A DNA stretch of 64,000 nt from Piezodorus guildinii (GCA_023052935.1 CM041294.1:82260974-82324973), one strand, 5' to 3'; positions 34,501 through 44,359 are shown, counted from the stretch's first letter. Notes: generated from the letters alone by a model not told the origin. Program-made: numbers and translations.

Positions 34501-37500
34501 CTGTATTCACGTTTTGCGATCGTGAAAGGTCAGCTCAGGAAAACGTTGTGAACCCAACGGAAACCGCCCTTGCTCAATTGTATGCCCACATCCAAAGCCT
34601 CCCGGAGTCCAACAAGAAGAAGAGGCTCATCAAACAGTTTAACAAAGAAAACGGGCAGGGAACACCGAGGACGAAGAGTATAGGGAAACAGCATAAAGGT
34701 TTTTTAATTTATTTATATAATTTATTTTATTTATAAAATTAATTTTTTTAGTTAAAAAGTAATATTTGTTTTAAAAAGTGATATTTGTTGCGAAAGCTAG
34801 AGGTTATTTGGAATACCAGCAGCTGCGTGCTGGAGGTTGTCTTGGAGACGAAGCTCTCAGTGTAAGAGAATATTAAATAATATAATTATCTTGATGGGTA
34901 TAATTTTATGAAATTATAAATATTGATTGCAGTTAATAATGCTCAGTATAATTTTATATGATATACACAGCATGAAGATAACTGCACAATAGAGATGGAT
35001 ATAATGTAACGATTTGTAGAGACTTCAAGTTCAGATCGATTAATTGCCATAGCATAGGAATGAAATAACAATATAATGATTTGGTTAATAATTTATTTTA
35101 ATTAAGGATTTTTTAATTTTATTTATATGCCTCCCGGTCAAATATAATGAACAGAGATATTTTGAGGATCCTATGTCCTGTCTTCATTCTAATAATGAGA
35201 AGAGGGAGACATAGAATCTTTGTAACATCCAAGAAAATATATATAACAAAATCCCTTTATGATTCGTATAGATAAAAGGTCAGCAAAAACTAATTAATTA
35301 GTATGATAATAGAGTGTATCTTGTCTGTGATGCCTTTTAAAGGGCCCACTGGTCGGTGAGAAAACAGGTAGGAAAAATATTGTGGGAGTTCACGAAAGTA
35401 GGTGGAGAGAGAGAAGGCATACTTTTTTTTAAAATAAATTCGGATAATAACATTAAATATTACTTTTTGAAAAATCCTGTAATATCATTAAATATATTTT
35501 TTTTTTTCAAATAAAAAAGCTAAATGATAAAGTTGTATCAAAACAAATATTTGTAATGCACACATCATGTAAACATGTTTTGGGAGGATTTTCTGTTAAG
35601 GCAGTTATATGTATTGTTAACACATTGAGTCATGATCGACCGTAACCACTGTGCACTGGAAGGAATGGTGGACAATTGGCATTGGTGAATGGATTGTGGC
35701 CTGCAATGATGAAGTTATTAGTTTTTCGACACACTTAAAAGGGATCGAGGCTTGGCTCATTGTGTACTGGAGCTTTTAAGTTAAATTGCAAAAAATTTAT
35801 ATTACCTTTTATGAATGTTTGTTTTGTTTTTTATAGCTCTAACCCCTATTATTATGTGCTGAATATAAAGTTAAGTTGCTCTGTTGTCTTTCCTTGCAGA
35901 GCCCGCCAGAGAAGAAAACACCTATGAGGAGGTACAACCTGAGGGTCAAGTTCGAAAACAATGAAAAAGCGAGCAGTGTGAGCGGATTCAAGAGGATGCC
36001 GACGACCGACGGGGAATCTGAGGAGAGTGAAGAATCACCCCCTAAAATGGCGCGAGAGGATCCTGCGCCAGGTAAAGGAGACGAGTGGCGCAGCCCTCAG
36101 CTAGCCACCCCCCGTGGGGCCAGCACCCCCCACCCTGGGGGCCTCTTTACCACCCCTTCCCCTCTCACCCCCGTCCACGACGACATGTCCCCATATAACC
36201 ATGTCTGCGCAGAGAATGCCCAAGGCTATGCAGGTAAGGAAATGTCGCAACCAGGTGGAGGAGCCATGGCTTGGGCGCACTACCAGAGAGCTTTGTTTTG
36301 TAGTTTGTTGTTTTTATTATTTCCACTTATTGTAGAGTTGCGGCTAGAAAAAAGTTTTCAAATGATACAGTTCCATATTTAAGCATGTCATCTTTGTATT
36401 TACAGTATATTTATTTTTTCTCATTTTCATGTATAATTACCCTTATATTTTCTAAGAGTCCCCATTATTTATTACTTATCAGATTTATTATACATTATCA
36501 CTAATTATCAAACAGATATAATAATATTTAATATTAGATAAAAACATAAAATGTAATTTTGATGGAATAATGATTGAAAATGTTGATTTTTTAGTTCAAG
36601 ATAGTGGTAGAAATTCTCGTGTGAAATCAATTTATTGATAGATTTCAACCTGATAAGCCATCTTATTGTATTCTAAATTCTAAGTCAGAGGTTCCCAACT
36701 AGTGGTCTGCAGACAATGTCCAAGGGGATGTCATTCGGGAAATAATTTTAAATTACTTTAATGTAAAATATTTGTGAAACCTTGGCTTTTAATAAGAATC
36801 ACACGCTCTTCACGGACAAATTTAACATTGCAAGTGATAAAAATGTACGTGTTTACTGACACCTACCTTTGCTACTATATAATCGTATGCTTAAAATAGC
36901 TCATTTTCTAAGATTTCGAAAATAGTGAACTTTAAAGAAGAGATGTATTGCAGAAGTAATGAACAATATTTGATATCTTTATGAGTATTTGAATAAATAC
37001 CTTCTTGTATAAGTTTTAAATTTCTTCCTAGAATCTTTTAAAATATCTCTTTTCTTTGTTGATCTTTTTTGTATATTCTTTAGCATTCTTCATTCCTGTT
37101 CCATCTTAAAGATTTTATAGTATTATTTAGTGCAAGCCTTGTAGTTTGAAAGTATATTGGAAAATTCCTGAAATTTTATACTTTTCTTCATATTCCTATA
37201 TATAGTTTTTTTTCCCCCACTCTAGGAGGCGATGATTACTCCGCGGAGCAGGAAGCCGGTAGTTGCGCTCTCTGGTTCCAATCTCTGTCAGTTAGGGGCA
37301 AACGGTTGGAATGTGAAGGAGGATCTGTCATGGCAGGAAGAACAGAATCCAAAGATGGTATTTAGAATTTATCTTTTGCTATATCCATGTATATATTTAC
37401 ATATAAATTAACAAAATGGAAAAGATTCGATTTCCTCAAGTAATCTTTTCCAAATGAATGAAAATTCTTTTAGTGTATAAGTATTTATCAAAAGAACTAT

Positions 37501-40500
37501 TTTATATTAATTGTGGATGTAATTAGTTGACCGTTGAGAATTACTGGAAGGAATAAGTCGGGTGGCGGTCATTAAATGAAACAACTAAATAATTTCAACT
37601 ATTTAGTTGTTTCATTTAATGACCGCCACCCGGACTAATTCCTTCCAGTATTTTATATTAAGTTCTTCCTATTTAATATATTTGATGGGCATTGAGAAGG
37701 TTCCTGATGATCACTCCGATTCCTAAAAATGGAATAAAGAGTGTTTGGGTGCTACTAATGTGTAAATCAGGGTAAAGTTTTAAATTATGGGGTTGTAAAA
37801 TAAGTCCATAGCGTTTTTCGATATTTCAGTTTAATCCTCTTTAATCATGGTTACTACGATGGAAAATATTGAAAATGTGGTGTGTATTCAAGGCGATATT
37901 TCTCAGGGATTTTCGACTGTTAATGGAGTTCGACAAGGAGACTCACTTGCGTGCCTGCTGTTCAATTTATGTCTGGAAAAAGCGGTCAGAGAAACAGGAA
38001 TCCAGTCAAGGAGAACAATCTTCAGCCGGATGACCCAGATCCTCGGGTATGCAGATGACATAGACATCATAGGAAGATCGAGAGCGGCTGTAGAAGAGGC
38101 CTTCCTTGCCTTGGAGTCTTCAGCTAGAAAAATGGGTCTCGTCGTGAACGCTCAGAAAACTAAGTACATGGTAGCTAAAGAAGTGAAGCCCTCTGATGAA
38201 CTCACCGTTCGATTTGGGCCGTATACATTTGAACGTGTGAGTGAGTTTACATATCTGGGCTCTCTAGTAAACGAAAATAATGATATCTCGGCTGAAATAA
38301 GAAGAAAAATAGCATTGGCTTACAGGTGCTATTTTGGACTACGCCGACATTTAGGAAGCAGTTTACTCTCAAGAGCTACAAAGATGAGACTGTACAAGAC
38401 ACTTATAAGGCCTGTAATTAACTATGGATCAGAAACATGGACCTTTTCCAAAAGCGATGAGTGAAATCTATGTATCTTCGAAAGAAAGATTTTACGACGG
38501 CTTTATGGCCCAAAAAGAGAAAATCAAACATGGAGAAGGTGAACAAACAACGAGCTGTACTCCTTATTAAAGGAACCGGATGTTGTTAAAATAATGAAGA
38601 TTGGAAGGCTTCGATGGGCGGGCCATGTGGCCAGGATGGACATACAGGAAATTCCAGGGAAGCTCCTCGATGAAGAGTTGCATGGAACACGAGCAAGAGG
38701 CCTCCCCAAACTACGATGGGCTGATGGTGTGAAGAAAGATTCGAGAAACCTGCTTGGTGTTCGGAGCTGGAGGACAGCGGCACTTAACAGAACCAACTGG
38801 CGAAAGCTACTTGAGGAGGCCAGGACCCAGTGATGGGTTGTAGAGCCGATTGATGATGATAATCATGTTTACTTGGTCAAAGATGTTTACTTATTCTAAT
38901 AAAAAAGGGTTAGTTAAGGTGCTTTTATGCACCAGTTTCAACCGAGATTTCTTATCTTTCAATGGTATTTTGAATCCTCGAAATGGAAGAGAAAAAAATT
39001 CATTTTCGTCATTTAATGAATGATATTTTATTTCTGGAAAGAAAAATCCGCTGCACAAACAGTTAACAAAATTTGCAGTGTCTATGGCGATGATGCCTTG
39101 GGAGGAAGCACCATCCTTATGTGGTTTGGAAATTTCGACTTGAACGACGCAAAGCCCTTGGGTCGTCCTTAAACTGTTCATGATCACCAAATTCAACCAG
39201 AAGATGGTAACATGTTATAGATCAAAATGGCTCATATATGATTGACTCAAAATCTTGCTAAAGAATCTGAAGTGTCTGTTGAAATCACTTGCAAAAAACA
39301 CAACAAACTTATTTTACAACCCTATATTATAGTGGTTAATCACATTTATAAAGGTGTGATGTGGTCTATTGGGTAGAGATACTGTTCTCGAGGCTGCAGG
39401 ATAAACCTTTATTCTGTTATTTCAAATATGGCATGTTAACTGATTTTCAAGCTTAACTCACTCTGGTTTATAGCGACAATGGTTAATTATGTTTTGTTGT
39501 CATAATTGAATGACCATTTAGTTATTTTATTAGACCATTAGTATTTACATGTAATTGATCGAATACAACCGAAAATGTTAAACAATCAAATTAACTCTGG
39601 CAGTTGCCCTCAAACAGCAATATTTTATGGAGTTTGAAGCAATTTTTACTTAATATCAGTTTTAATAAAACCTTAGTATACTATCCATTTATATCTCTGT
39701 GACTATTAAGCAAGAAAATGTACAGGAACATTTTTAAAGTACTTTGATTTTATATAAGGCAATGTTTACTATAATCATATTACTTTTTGAGATATTCACA
39801 AAAAATTGGAAGAAAAAAAAAAATTTCTGCTTCTTCCCTTCCCCTCCACGATGCAGAAAAGTTTGGGACTTTTTACCTGTCACCAAGGGAATGGTACTGA
39901 ACCATTTCTGACAGGTTTCAGCTTTTTTTCTGGATTTTTTATTGGTGTTCATTTTTTACTGAACTATTGAAATGATGTGATCTCAAACTACTGAGTAAGT
40001 GTTGTAATGAACATCAGTAGTTTGAGGATATCATGGATACTCATACTCATGGATATGTCTATTTAGTCCTTTTGGGAAATTATTTTATTATTAGAATAGA
40101 ATAGAAAAAGAAATTATTCTAGCACTGGTCTCTTGATTGGTTAATTGAACAATTGATGTCACAATTAAGATATACAATCTGTCTGGCCACAAGACCAAAG
40201 GATTATAATTTATTCTTATTCACAACGATATAATAAGAAAAGAATGGATTAAAGCATACAATAAAACAAAAGAGTAAAATAAATCAATAACTTCTGAGAG
40301 ATTAATGTGTTGAACAAAACTAAACTTTGAAACTGATAAATATTTTTTCTTGAAGTGACAATGGTTGACTGTGTGTATATATGAGAGAAGTTGGTTCAGG
40401 TTGCAGTCAATATAACACACAACTAAGTATAAACTTAATTTATTGGTGCCGACGTTTTGGGCCTAAATTATAGGCCTTCTTCAGGGCTATAAGAAAAAAC

Positions 40501-43394
40501 AAAGATAACAAGTAGTGGAATACGACATATAAAGACGATAAGAAAAATAACTTATACTGATGATTACAAAGTGAAATAGTAGCTATGAAATAGTTTGACC
40601 TCATTTCCAATATAACCACTTTTTAACATGTCAAAAATTTTGATAAATATTCAACAATAAATAAAAGAAAAAACTATTTTAAATATTCATTTGTTTAATG
40701 TTTACTTTGATTCTGTTGTTACCACCAGTTTTAGTTCCTCGCTTTCTCACCCCGGGCACCATAATTACTTAATTACCCCATTGTTAAGCGGGAAGCGGCA
40801 AAGAAAATAAAGTAAACCAAATCGACGTCGATAGTTGGATGGAAAGGTTTTTGCCAGAGTACGCAAAACATGATGCAAGAAATGTTTTTAATATGAACAA
40901 AGCTGGAGCATAGTTTTAAATGCTTTTGAAGTTTCTAAATAAACTGCTGGAATGAATTAGTCCGGGTGGCGGTCAGTAAATGAAACAACTAAATAGTTTC
41001 AACTATTTATTTCTAAATAAACATGTGCCTAAAAGCGAATTCTGTATTGAAAATACCTCTTTTTAGCCACCTGAATTTATACCAAGACTATGTACATACA
41101 AGATATTTTTCGGATATAACGGACATAAAATTGTTTAGTCCCTTGGAGTTCGTTATAATGAGGGTTTACTGTATATATATTTCACAGAGAGATATGTATA
41201 CTCATATATTCACTATATTTTATATTATAATGTTTTGCACTTTATGAAAGTATGGACATTTTGTTCGTCATAGATTTATAACTATTTTTCTCTTACTGTT
41301 GAAAGTATTTTTTAACTTTATAATGTCTCACAATTTTTATTTTCTATTTTAATATTCACTTAATTTTTAATTTCTAATTTCACCTTTTATTAAATTCCCT
41401 CCTTCCCCTTTTGTTTTTAAATATTATTATATTTATCAATTGTCATAACTATTATTTCACTTTGTTTGTAATCATCAGTATAATTTATTTTTCTTATCGT
41501 CTTTATATATTGTATTGCACTAATGGTTGTTATCTTGGTTTTTTGTTTTTTCTCATAGCCCTGAAGAAGGCCTATAATTTAGGCCAAAACATCAGCACCA
41601 ATAAATTAAGTTTATACTTAATTGTGTGTTATATTGACTGCACCCTGAACCATCTTCTCTCAAATAATTTTTCTTCTTGAATTGAATATCAGGCTTATTG
41701 AGTGTCTTTTCGGGATGACAGTAGGTACTGGAACAGCTGGTACTTGAATGATGGTAGGTAAGAAGCATGGCGGATATGAGTAGGTAGGGAATTCCAGAGA
41801 GTAGTAGAGTGGACAAGAAAGGATGATCAAAAGTTGTTGTTCTATGGGTTGGAATGTAAAGGTCTGAATGGCACGATCTTGTTTGGAGGGAATGGACTGA
41901 CAATTTAAATTTCAGAAGTCTATGGATAGGGAGGTTGCTGGGAGTTGATAGTTTGTTAAAGATATGATCCTAGGAAATATTGTCTGCGGATAGAGGGAAG
42001 GAGCCACTTAAACTCACTGTATAAATGGGTCACATGAGACCTCTTCGGTGTACCGAGGACAAATCTTAAAAATATATTCATAATTCGCTTAAGCCTGTCC
42101 TCTAGAAAATTAATATTACTATTTATTTATTATTATTATTTTTTTTTTTGTATGGCAAGAATGCATCACAACCTTCAAGTTCCATTGTGCACCATAGTAT
42201 AAAATTTGCACAATTAGTAAATTTGTTTTGTTGCAATTGCCAACTTAAGGAAATAGATGGGATTGATTAACTCATATCTTATTGGATGGTTGAACCGGTC
42301 AACACCAAAAGGGGTGTACAGATGAGAGCCTTCCGCGCCAACAGATTAAATTAAAGGAAATTTCATCTTCTTGTCTACATATTCTACACAGTGGAGTGCT
42401 TGAAAGTCTAAGCTTGGATATGTGACAGTTAAGTTAACAAATGCCCCATATAGGTAGCGGTAATTATTTTTAATGAGGTTCTACTCATATTGAGTAGGCA
42501 CTTGCTTCTATTGATACTGGAACCTAACTGAGTGTTGCTATCTTTTGTGTAACCAAATTTTTTAAATTTCATCTTATATTATTATCCTAGGCTAAAACCC
42601 CATATGGGTTCCAGTGTTGGGAGGTGCTTTCTGAGCCTTTCCAGGCCAGTGAATTGGATTTTTCATTGCCAAAACCTTGGGCATTGCTTCCAAACAAAAT
42701 ATGTTTTTATTCTGTTATATAAAGTCATCTGTAAACATTGTACATGATGCCATTCCATCTTAACTGGCAATAACGACTAATATTTCATCTTTTCATCACA
42801 TGATTATTTATTTACCTTCTATAATTCATCAATCTGCAAGTTGCTCTGCAAACTAAGTAAAGGAGAAATACTAAAGCCACATTTTTATCAATAGGTCTAT
42901 ATTAAAAAAATGTAAGGAATTAGTTTAGTTATCCATTTTTTTGCACACTGGGAATATGTTAGAATAATTGGATTTAAAAATGATAAAATTCCAGTTGTTC
43001 TAATAGATCCACCTAAGATTTCACATTGACAGTTGTTTCATTTTGGGTAGAGTGATCATCAGCGTCTTCCTCTATAGTCCATTCACCAAAATATATGTTG
43101 AATCCCAACAGCACATGTGTGATTCTGTAGGAGATGGACGAGAGCGGAGAGTCGCTGACCTCCCCGTTCCGGGACTACCTATTCTCGAGGTCGGTGCTGA
43201 CGACGAGCCCTGCAGACTTGAGCTTCTCCAGCCAGCCAGGAGATTTCGACCCGTCGTCCTCCGGCGGAGAGCAGCCGCTGACAGACTCACTCCTCTACTT
43301 CCTCGACGGCGCGTCCCCTCCGTCATCGACAGCTCCTTCTGGGACCCCCCCGTCAGAGTCTAGCATCCCCCCAGTCACTGAGACCTCTCTCTAA
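27528..43394 (+). CDS. ARHGAP19: Rho GTPase-activating protein 19 homologue (multi-exon)
   Basis: Ten coding exons are proposed: 27528-27670, 27742-27911, 27994-28203, 32054-32259, 32340-32495, 34464-34698, 34797-34861 (tentative), 35900-36233, 37226-37357 (3' end uncertain) and 43131-43394. The product should turn off RhoA-type GTPases by speeding GTP hydrolysis. The N-terminal KKLRHEDPEQFQTLV and the post-domain segment LPESNKKKRLIKQFNKENG are ARHGAP19 signatures. The RhoGAP domain spans exons 2-5, with the arginine finger in EEGIFRRSGK (Arg113), the ELPEPLLT block and a SAENLATLFTPHLL block. The C-terminal third is Ser/Pro-rich and acidic, with a basic MRRYNLRVKF patch. Exons 1-6 join in phase. 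The final junction (exon 9 to 10) does not keep the frame of the best last exon with the strongest donor. Confidence 0.88.
27742..27911 (+). CDS. ARHGAP19: ARHGAP19 exon 2
   Basis: 170 nt between TTTTGTGCAG and GTAAGTG. Encodes LKWGLAPFAKKIRGPEKD, then IPIKTDIVKQINYLVDYL, the start of the RhoGAP fold. Confidence 0.93.
27994..28203 (+). CDS. ARHGAP19: ARHGAP19 exon 3 (arginine finger)
   Basis: 210 nt between TTTTTAG and GTGAGT. Encodes CEEGIFRRSGK with the catalytic arginine, then DVASVLKAFLAELPEPLLT, the conserved helix and turn of RhoGAP domains. Confidence 0.95.
31075..31428 (-). repeat. GTAAGTGAAAGT-family repeat, partial copy
   Basis: On the minus strand it starts TTACTTTCACTTATC with a hairpin, then GAATATTCGTATTTCAG, GGTGCAAAATG (inverse) and ATATAGCGAGTTTAATC (inverse), as in the copy at 57343-58187. 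The far half is missing. Confidence 0.7.
31515..31605. repeat. (TA)n microsatellite
   Basis: Long, nearly pure TA repeat inside ARHGAP19 intron 3. Confidence 0.9.
31733..31845 (-). repeat. Hammerhead-like repeat fragment
   Basis: The minus strand reads CCTGAAGAAGGCCTAAAATT, TAGGCCCGAACC, then a GGCACAAATAAATTTAAG tail. This is the box CTGANGA, a GGCC helix, then a decayed GAAA box (GAAC). Same family as 40376-41665. Confidence 0.5.
32054..32259 (+). CDS. ARHGAP19: ARHGAP19 exon 4
   Basis: 206 nt between TTTTTTAG and GTAAAA, ending in phase 0. Encodes RILKALQLLLLLLPIENR, then NNRMSAENLATLFTPHLL, the core of the RhoGAP domain. Confidence 0.95.
32340..32495 (+). CDS. ARHGAP19: ARHGAP19 exon 5
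   Basis: 156 nt, phase 0 at both ends (skippable without frame change). Encodes LSPEAFHMTAQNLSCIVVF and ANEIFDVPQTLATDIKAY: the last RhoGAP helices. Confidence 0.93.
32765..32840 (-). repeat. Hammerhead-like repeat fragment
   Basis: The minus strand has an intact CTGATGA box (32832-32826), then TGGCACACATGTTTAAG, then TTAAAATGTTTGCTTTTG where GAAAC would be expected. The first box is perfect, the second decayed. Tentative. Confidence 0.35.
32945..33232 (-). mobile_element. Mariner-family fragment (transposase N-terminal region)
   Basis: The minus strand encodes SYFRKIKSAAQTVNEICSVY followed by a LEDAKRSARPSTV stretch. This is the helix-turn-helix N-terminus and the GRPS motif of mariner transposases, with an internal deletion. 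The upstream part matches nucleotide for nucleotide many stretches of the copies at 37788-39324 and 47441-47905 (TTTACTTGGTCAA, AAATCTGCTGCACAGACAG). Confidence 0.75.
33360..34363. mobile_element. piggyBac-like non-autonomous element (TTAA duplication)
   Basis: The left end CACGCTTAGCACCACG follows TTAA at 33356-33359. The right end on the opposite strand reads CACGTTGAGCACTATG, with TTAA at 34364-34367. Inverted ends plus TTAA duplications are the signature of piggyBac. Two subterminal palindromes follow the left end (GTCAGCCATCAATGGCTGAC and GTCAGCCACCAGTGGCTGAT). About 1 kb with no transposase frame. A foldback element is nested at 33942-34138. Lies in ARHGAP19 intron 5. Confidence 0.75.
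33942..34138. mobile_element. Foldback MITE with TA duplication and hammerhead-like core
   Basis: Ends TTGGAAAGGAATTAGTCC and, on the other strand, TTGGAAGGAATTAGTCCGG are bounded by TA on each side. Long arms include GAAACAACTAAATAGTTTCA-type sequence. The centre holds CTGTTGTGACCCCC, a CACAAAG loop, GGGGGTCGAAACGTTGGC and an AACAATAAAA tail. It is nested inside the piggyBac-like element, so it is younger than it. Confidence 0.8.
34464..34698 (+). CDS. ARHGAP19: ARHGAP19 exon 6
   Basis: 235 nt between TTTTCAG and GGTTTT. The donor GTTTTT is weak. Encodes ERSISESTAANTVFTF, NPTETALAQLYAHIQSLPES and KKKRLIKQFNKENGQGTP, the ARHGAP19-specific motif after the RhoGAP domain. Phase 1 end. Confidence 0.9.
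34797..34861 (+). CDS. ARHGAP19: ARHGAP19 tentative small exon 7
   Basis: 65 nt between AAAG and GTAAGA, in a locally GC-richer stretch. Encodes ARGYLEYQQLRAGGCLGDEA, then LS. I propose it because exon 6 ends in phase 1 while the obvious long frame of the next exon (35900) needs phase 0, and a 65-nt exon exactly repairs this. The acceptor has a poor pyrimidine tract, so another exon could do the same job. Confidence 0.45.
35335..35600 (+). repeat. Interspersed repeat related to the TTAA MITE at 51222
   Basis: Shares an ordered block with 51222-51660: AACATTAAATATTACTTTTT, AAATCCTGTAATATCATT, then GCTAAATGATAAAGTTG and ATCAAAACAAATATTTGTAA. The ends do not show clear terminal repeats here. 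Confidence 0.5.
35900..36233 (+). CDS. ARHGAP19: ARHGAP19 exon 8 (disordered region)
   Basis: 334 nt between TCCTTGCAG and GTAAGG. GC-rich against its surroundings. Encodes SPPEKKTPMRRYNLRVKF, then an acidic Ser/Glu run (TDGESEESEESPPK) and a Pro/Thr-rich stretch (TPHPGGLFTTPSPLTP). Likely phosphorylated linker; phase 1 end. Confidence 0.85.
36686..36750 (+). mobile_element. Possible hAT element end
   Basis: CAGAGGTTCCCAACTAGTGG resembles the inverted end of hAT-type elements. No partner end or 8-bp duplication was located. Confidence 0.35.
37226..37357 (+). CDS. ARHGAP19: ARHGAP19 exon 9 (3' boundary uncertain)
   Basis: Acceptor CCACTCTAG before 37226. Encodes GDDYSAEQEAGSCALWFQ, then SLSVRGKRLECEGGSVMAG. 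The strong-looking donor after 37357 ends in phase 1, which would read the last exon in a different frame. A weaker donor after 37290 (TCA|GTTAGG) ends in phase 0 and keeps the Ser/Pro-rich last exon in frame. Alternative splicing or a missed exon are both possible. Confidence 0.6.
37544..37648. mobile_element. Foldback MITE (105 bp near-perfect palindrome)
   Basis: CTGGAAGGAATAAGTCGGGT to its inverse, with TA on both sides (37542-37543, 37649-37650). The two arms of about 50 bp are almost fully complementary (GGTGGCGGTCATTAAATGAA and inverse), so the transcript would fold into one long hairpin. Same family as 33942-34138 but without the central hammerhead-like segment. Confidence 0.85.
37788..39324 (+). 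mobile_element. Mariner derivative interrupted by a LINE
   Basis: The left end TGGGGTTGTAAAATAAGTCC and the right end (inverse) TAGGGTTGTAAAATAAGTTT are bounded by TA. The interior matches 47441-47905 over most of its length, and a mariner transposase N-terminus is recognisable (CTGCACAAACAGTTAACAAA region). A 1-kb LINE fragment interrupts it at 37856-38860. Without the LINE and its duplication the element would be about 0.5 kb. Confidence 0.8.
37856..38860 (+). mobile_element. 5'-truncated LINE (RT C-terminal half), nested in mariner
   Basis: Encodes the RT palm with an intact ILGYADDIDIIG box (the frame starting near 37850 runs to a TGA at 38462), then after stops a KIGRLRWAGHVARMD segment and a final WRTAALNRTNWRKLLEEA, the typical C-terminus of these proteins. 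The tail is GACCCAGTGATGGGTTGTAG followed by a TGATGATGA-type end. It is flanked by a 13-bp repeat, AATCATGGTTACT (37843-37855) and AATCATGTTTACT (38861-38873). The AATCATG also matches uninterrupted mariner sequence, so this is a true insertion. Inactive because of truncation and stops. Confidence 0.88.
39355..39445 (+). repeat. SINE family 1 head fragment
   Basis: GATGTGGTCTATTGGGTAGA resembles the A-box region of the family-1 SINE, followed by a decayed TTCTGTTATTTCAAATATGG. Weak. Confidence 0.3.
40775..40930 (+). mobile_element. pogo/Tigger-like transposase remnant
   Basis: The plus strand translates, after a stop, to WMERFLPEYAKHDARNVFNM and NKAGA, a decayed version of the pogo/Tigger block that leads to the first catalytic Asp (normally NADETG; here the Asp is lost). 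Preceded by VKREAAKKIK. Clearly dead. Confidence 0.65.
40947..41007 (+). mobile_element. Half copy of the foldback MITE
   Basis: CTGGAATGAATTAGTCCGGG, then GGTCAGTAAATGAAACAACT and TAGTTTCAACTATTTA equal one arm of the foldback element. The other arm is absent. Confidence 0.7.
41095..41185 (+). mobile_element. Likely pogo/Tigger-type terminal end
   Basis: GGATATAACGGACATAAAAT, then GGAGTTCGTTATAATGAGGG and TTTACTGTATA has the look of pogo/Tigger-type ends (AACCTCG-like plus CAGT on the other strand). Consistent with the transposase remnant just upstream. Confidence 0.5.
41595..41903 (-). mobile_element. Possible LINE ORF2 C-terminal fragment
   Basis: The minus strand encodes LQTRSCHSDLYIPTHRTTTF, then DHPFLSTLLLSGIPYLLIS, resembling the region after the RT domain in Jockey/I-group LINEs (basic start, then FVPSHRT-like). 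Only a short piece; related degraded sequence may extend to about 42110. Confidence 0.4.
43131..43394 (+). CDS. ARHGAP19: ARHGAP19 last coding exon
   Basis: Strongly GC-rich (GC at third positions in the frame starting ATG at 43134). Encodes MDESGESLTSPFRDYLFS, LTTSPADLSFSSQPGDFDP, LTDSLLYFLDGASPP and ends VTETSL followed by TAA at 43392-43394. Another frame is also open through this stretch but has Arg-rich low-complexity content typical of a shadow. Just after the stop, CAGGTATGG looks like a donor, so the 3' UTR is probably spliced. Confidence 0.75.
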   Translation, partial: EMDESGESLTSPFRDYLFSRSVLTTSPADLSFSSQPGDFDPSSSGGEQPLTDSLLYFLDGASPPSSTAPSGTPPSESSIPPVTETSL

Positions 43395-44359
43395 GCTTCA
43401 AGTCAGGTATGGTTAATGAAACTATTTTTTTTTTTTAATTTGAGTTATTTTTAAGTAGGAAAGGTATCAGTTATATTGGAATCATTTACATAATAAAATT
43501 AAGTATTCAGAAGAAACATATATTGATAATAAATAGGTGGTTTTTTAATCTTCCTTATAAGTTTATTTTTATATTAACAATTATTAGAAGTCAATATTTC
43601 GGTGTCCTTCCCCATCTCTAATTCACTAAATAAACCTATTAATAAATAAATAAATAATTTGCCATGATAAACCATGCTTTATTGACCTAGTTTTAATAAT
43701 ATATTAGTGTGTACATTTCTAAAGTAATAGGATAGCCTAATTGTATGTCTAATATTCTACAATTTTTTTTTTTTTTTTTTTTTTTTTTTGTACTTATGGA
43801 AAACAACATATCACTCTTTTCTAAAATAATTATAGTTACACTCATCCTATGAGGATAACCATTACAAAGTAAATCATGAAGTATTTAATTAGCTTTTATT
43901 TGAGTGGTAAAAGAAAGTTGTATGTCTAATATTCAATGATACAGAAAAATGGAAAACTAGATTTCACTCTTTTCTAACATTATTATGGCTACTATAACGG
44001 AAACGGCTCATCCTATGAGGAACTACTAGAAAATTTTATTATGTGATAACTTATCATTGGTTATTTTTACCTTGTTTATTTTTGTTTCTGTTATATGTAT
44101 GATGTTAATAATAAAAGGGCCTAATGACCTTGCCATTGATGGCTATAAGAAAACAAAGTAACCTATCTTGTATGAGGTTTTTGTCCATATTTTTGTTATT
44201 TATACTTTTGTTTATTCATTTATGTATTACATTCAACCACTAACAGTTGTTCACATACTAACTGAGTGTACAACAGTTGACAGTCAATGACATCTCCCTG
44301 CAAATAAATGACCTCAAAGAATCACTCCGAGTAGTCAATATAATCAAAAACTTATTGGA

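Larger units (their letters stand above)
40376..41665. repeat. Inverted pair of hammerhead-like repeats around pogo remnant
   Basis: The left arm (40376-40592) and right arm (41440-41665) are inverted copies sharing TGACTGCAACCTGAACC-type ends, CCAATAAATTAAGTTTATAC and CCTGAAGAAGGCC. In hammerhead sense each reads CCTGAAGAAGGCCTATAATT, TTAGGCC, then (C)AAAAC and GTCGGCACC or ATCAGCACC. The first box CTGAAGA fits CTGANGA; the second box is AAAA in place of GAAA. Between them lie half a foldback MITE and a pogo/Tigger remnant. Confidence 0.65.

Noticed and set aside
38891..39196. 101-codon minus-strand ORF
   Set aside because: It is antisense to the mariner derivative, whose sense strand carries the recognisable transposase start.
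43043..43363. 106-codon Arg-rich ORF over the last ARHGAP19 exon
   Set aside because: Overlaps the Ser/Pro-rich frame that has GC-rich third positions and a natural end; kept only as a possible alternative C-terminus.
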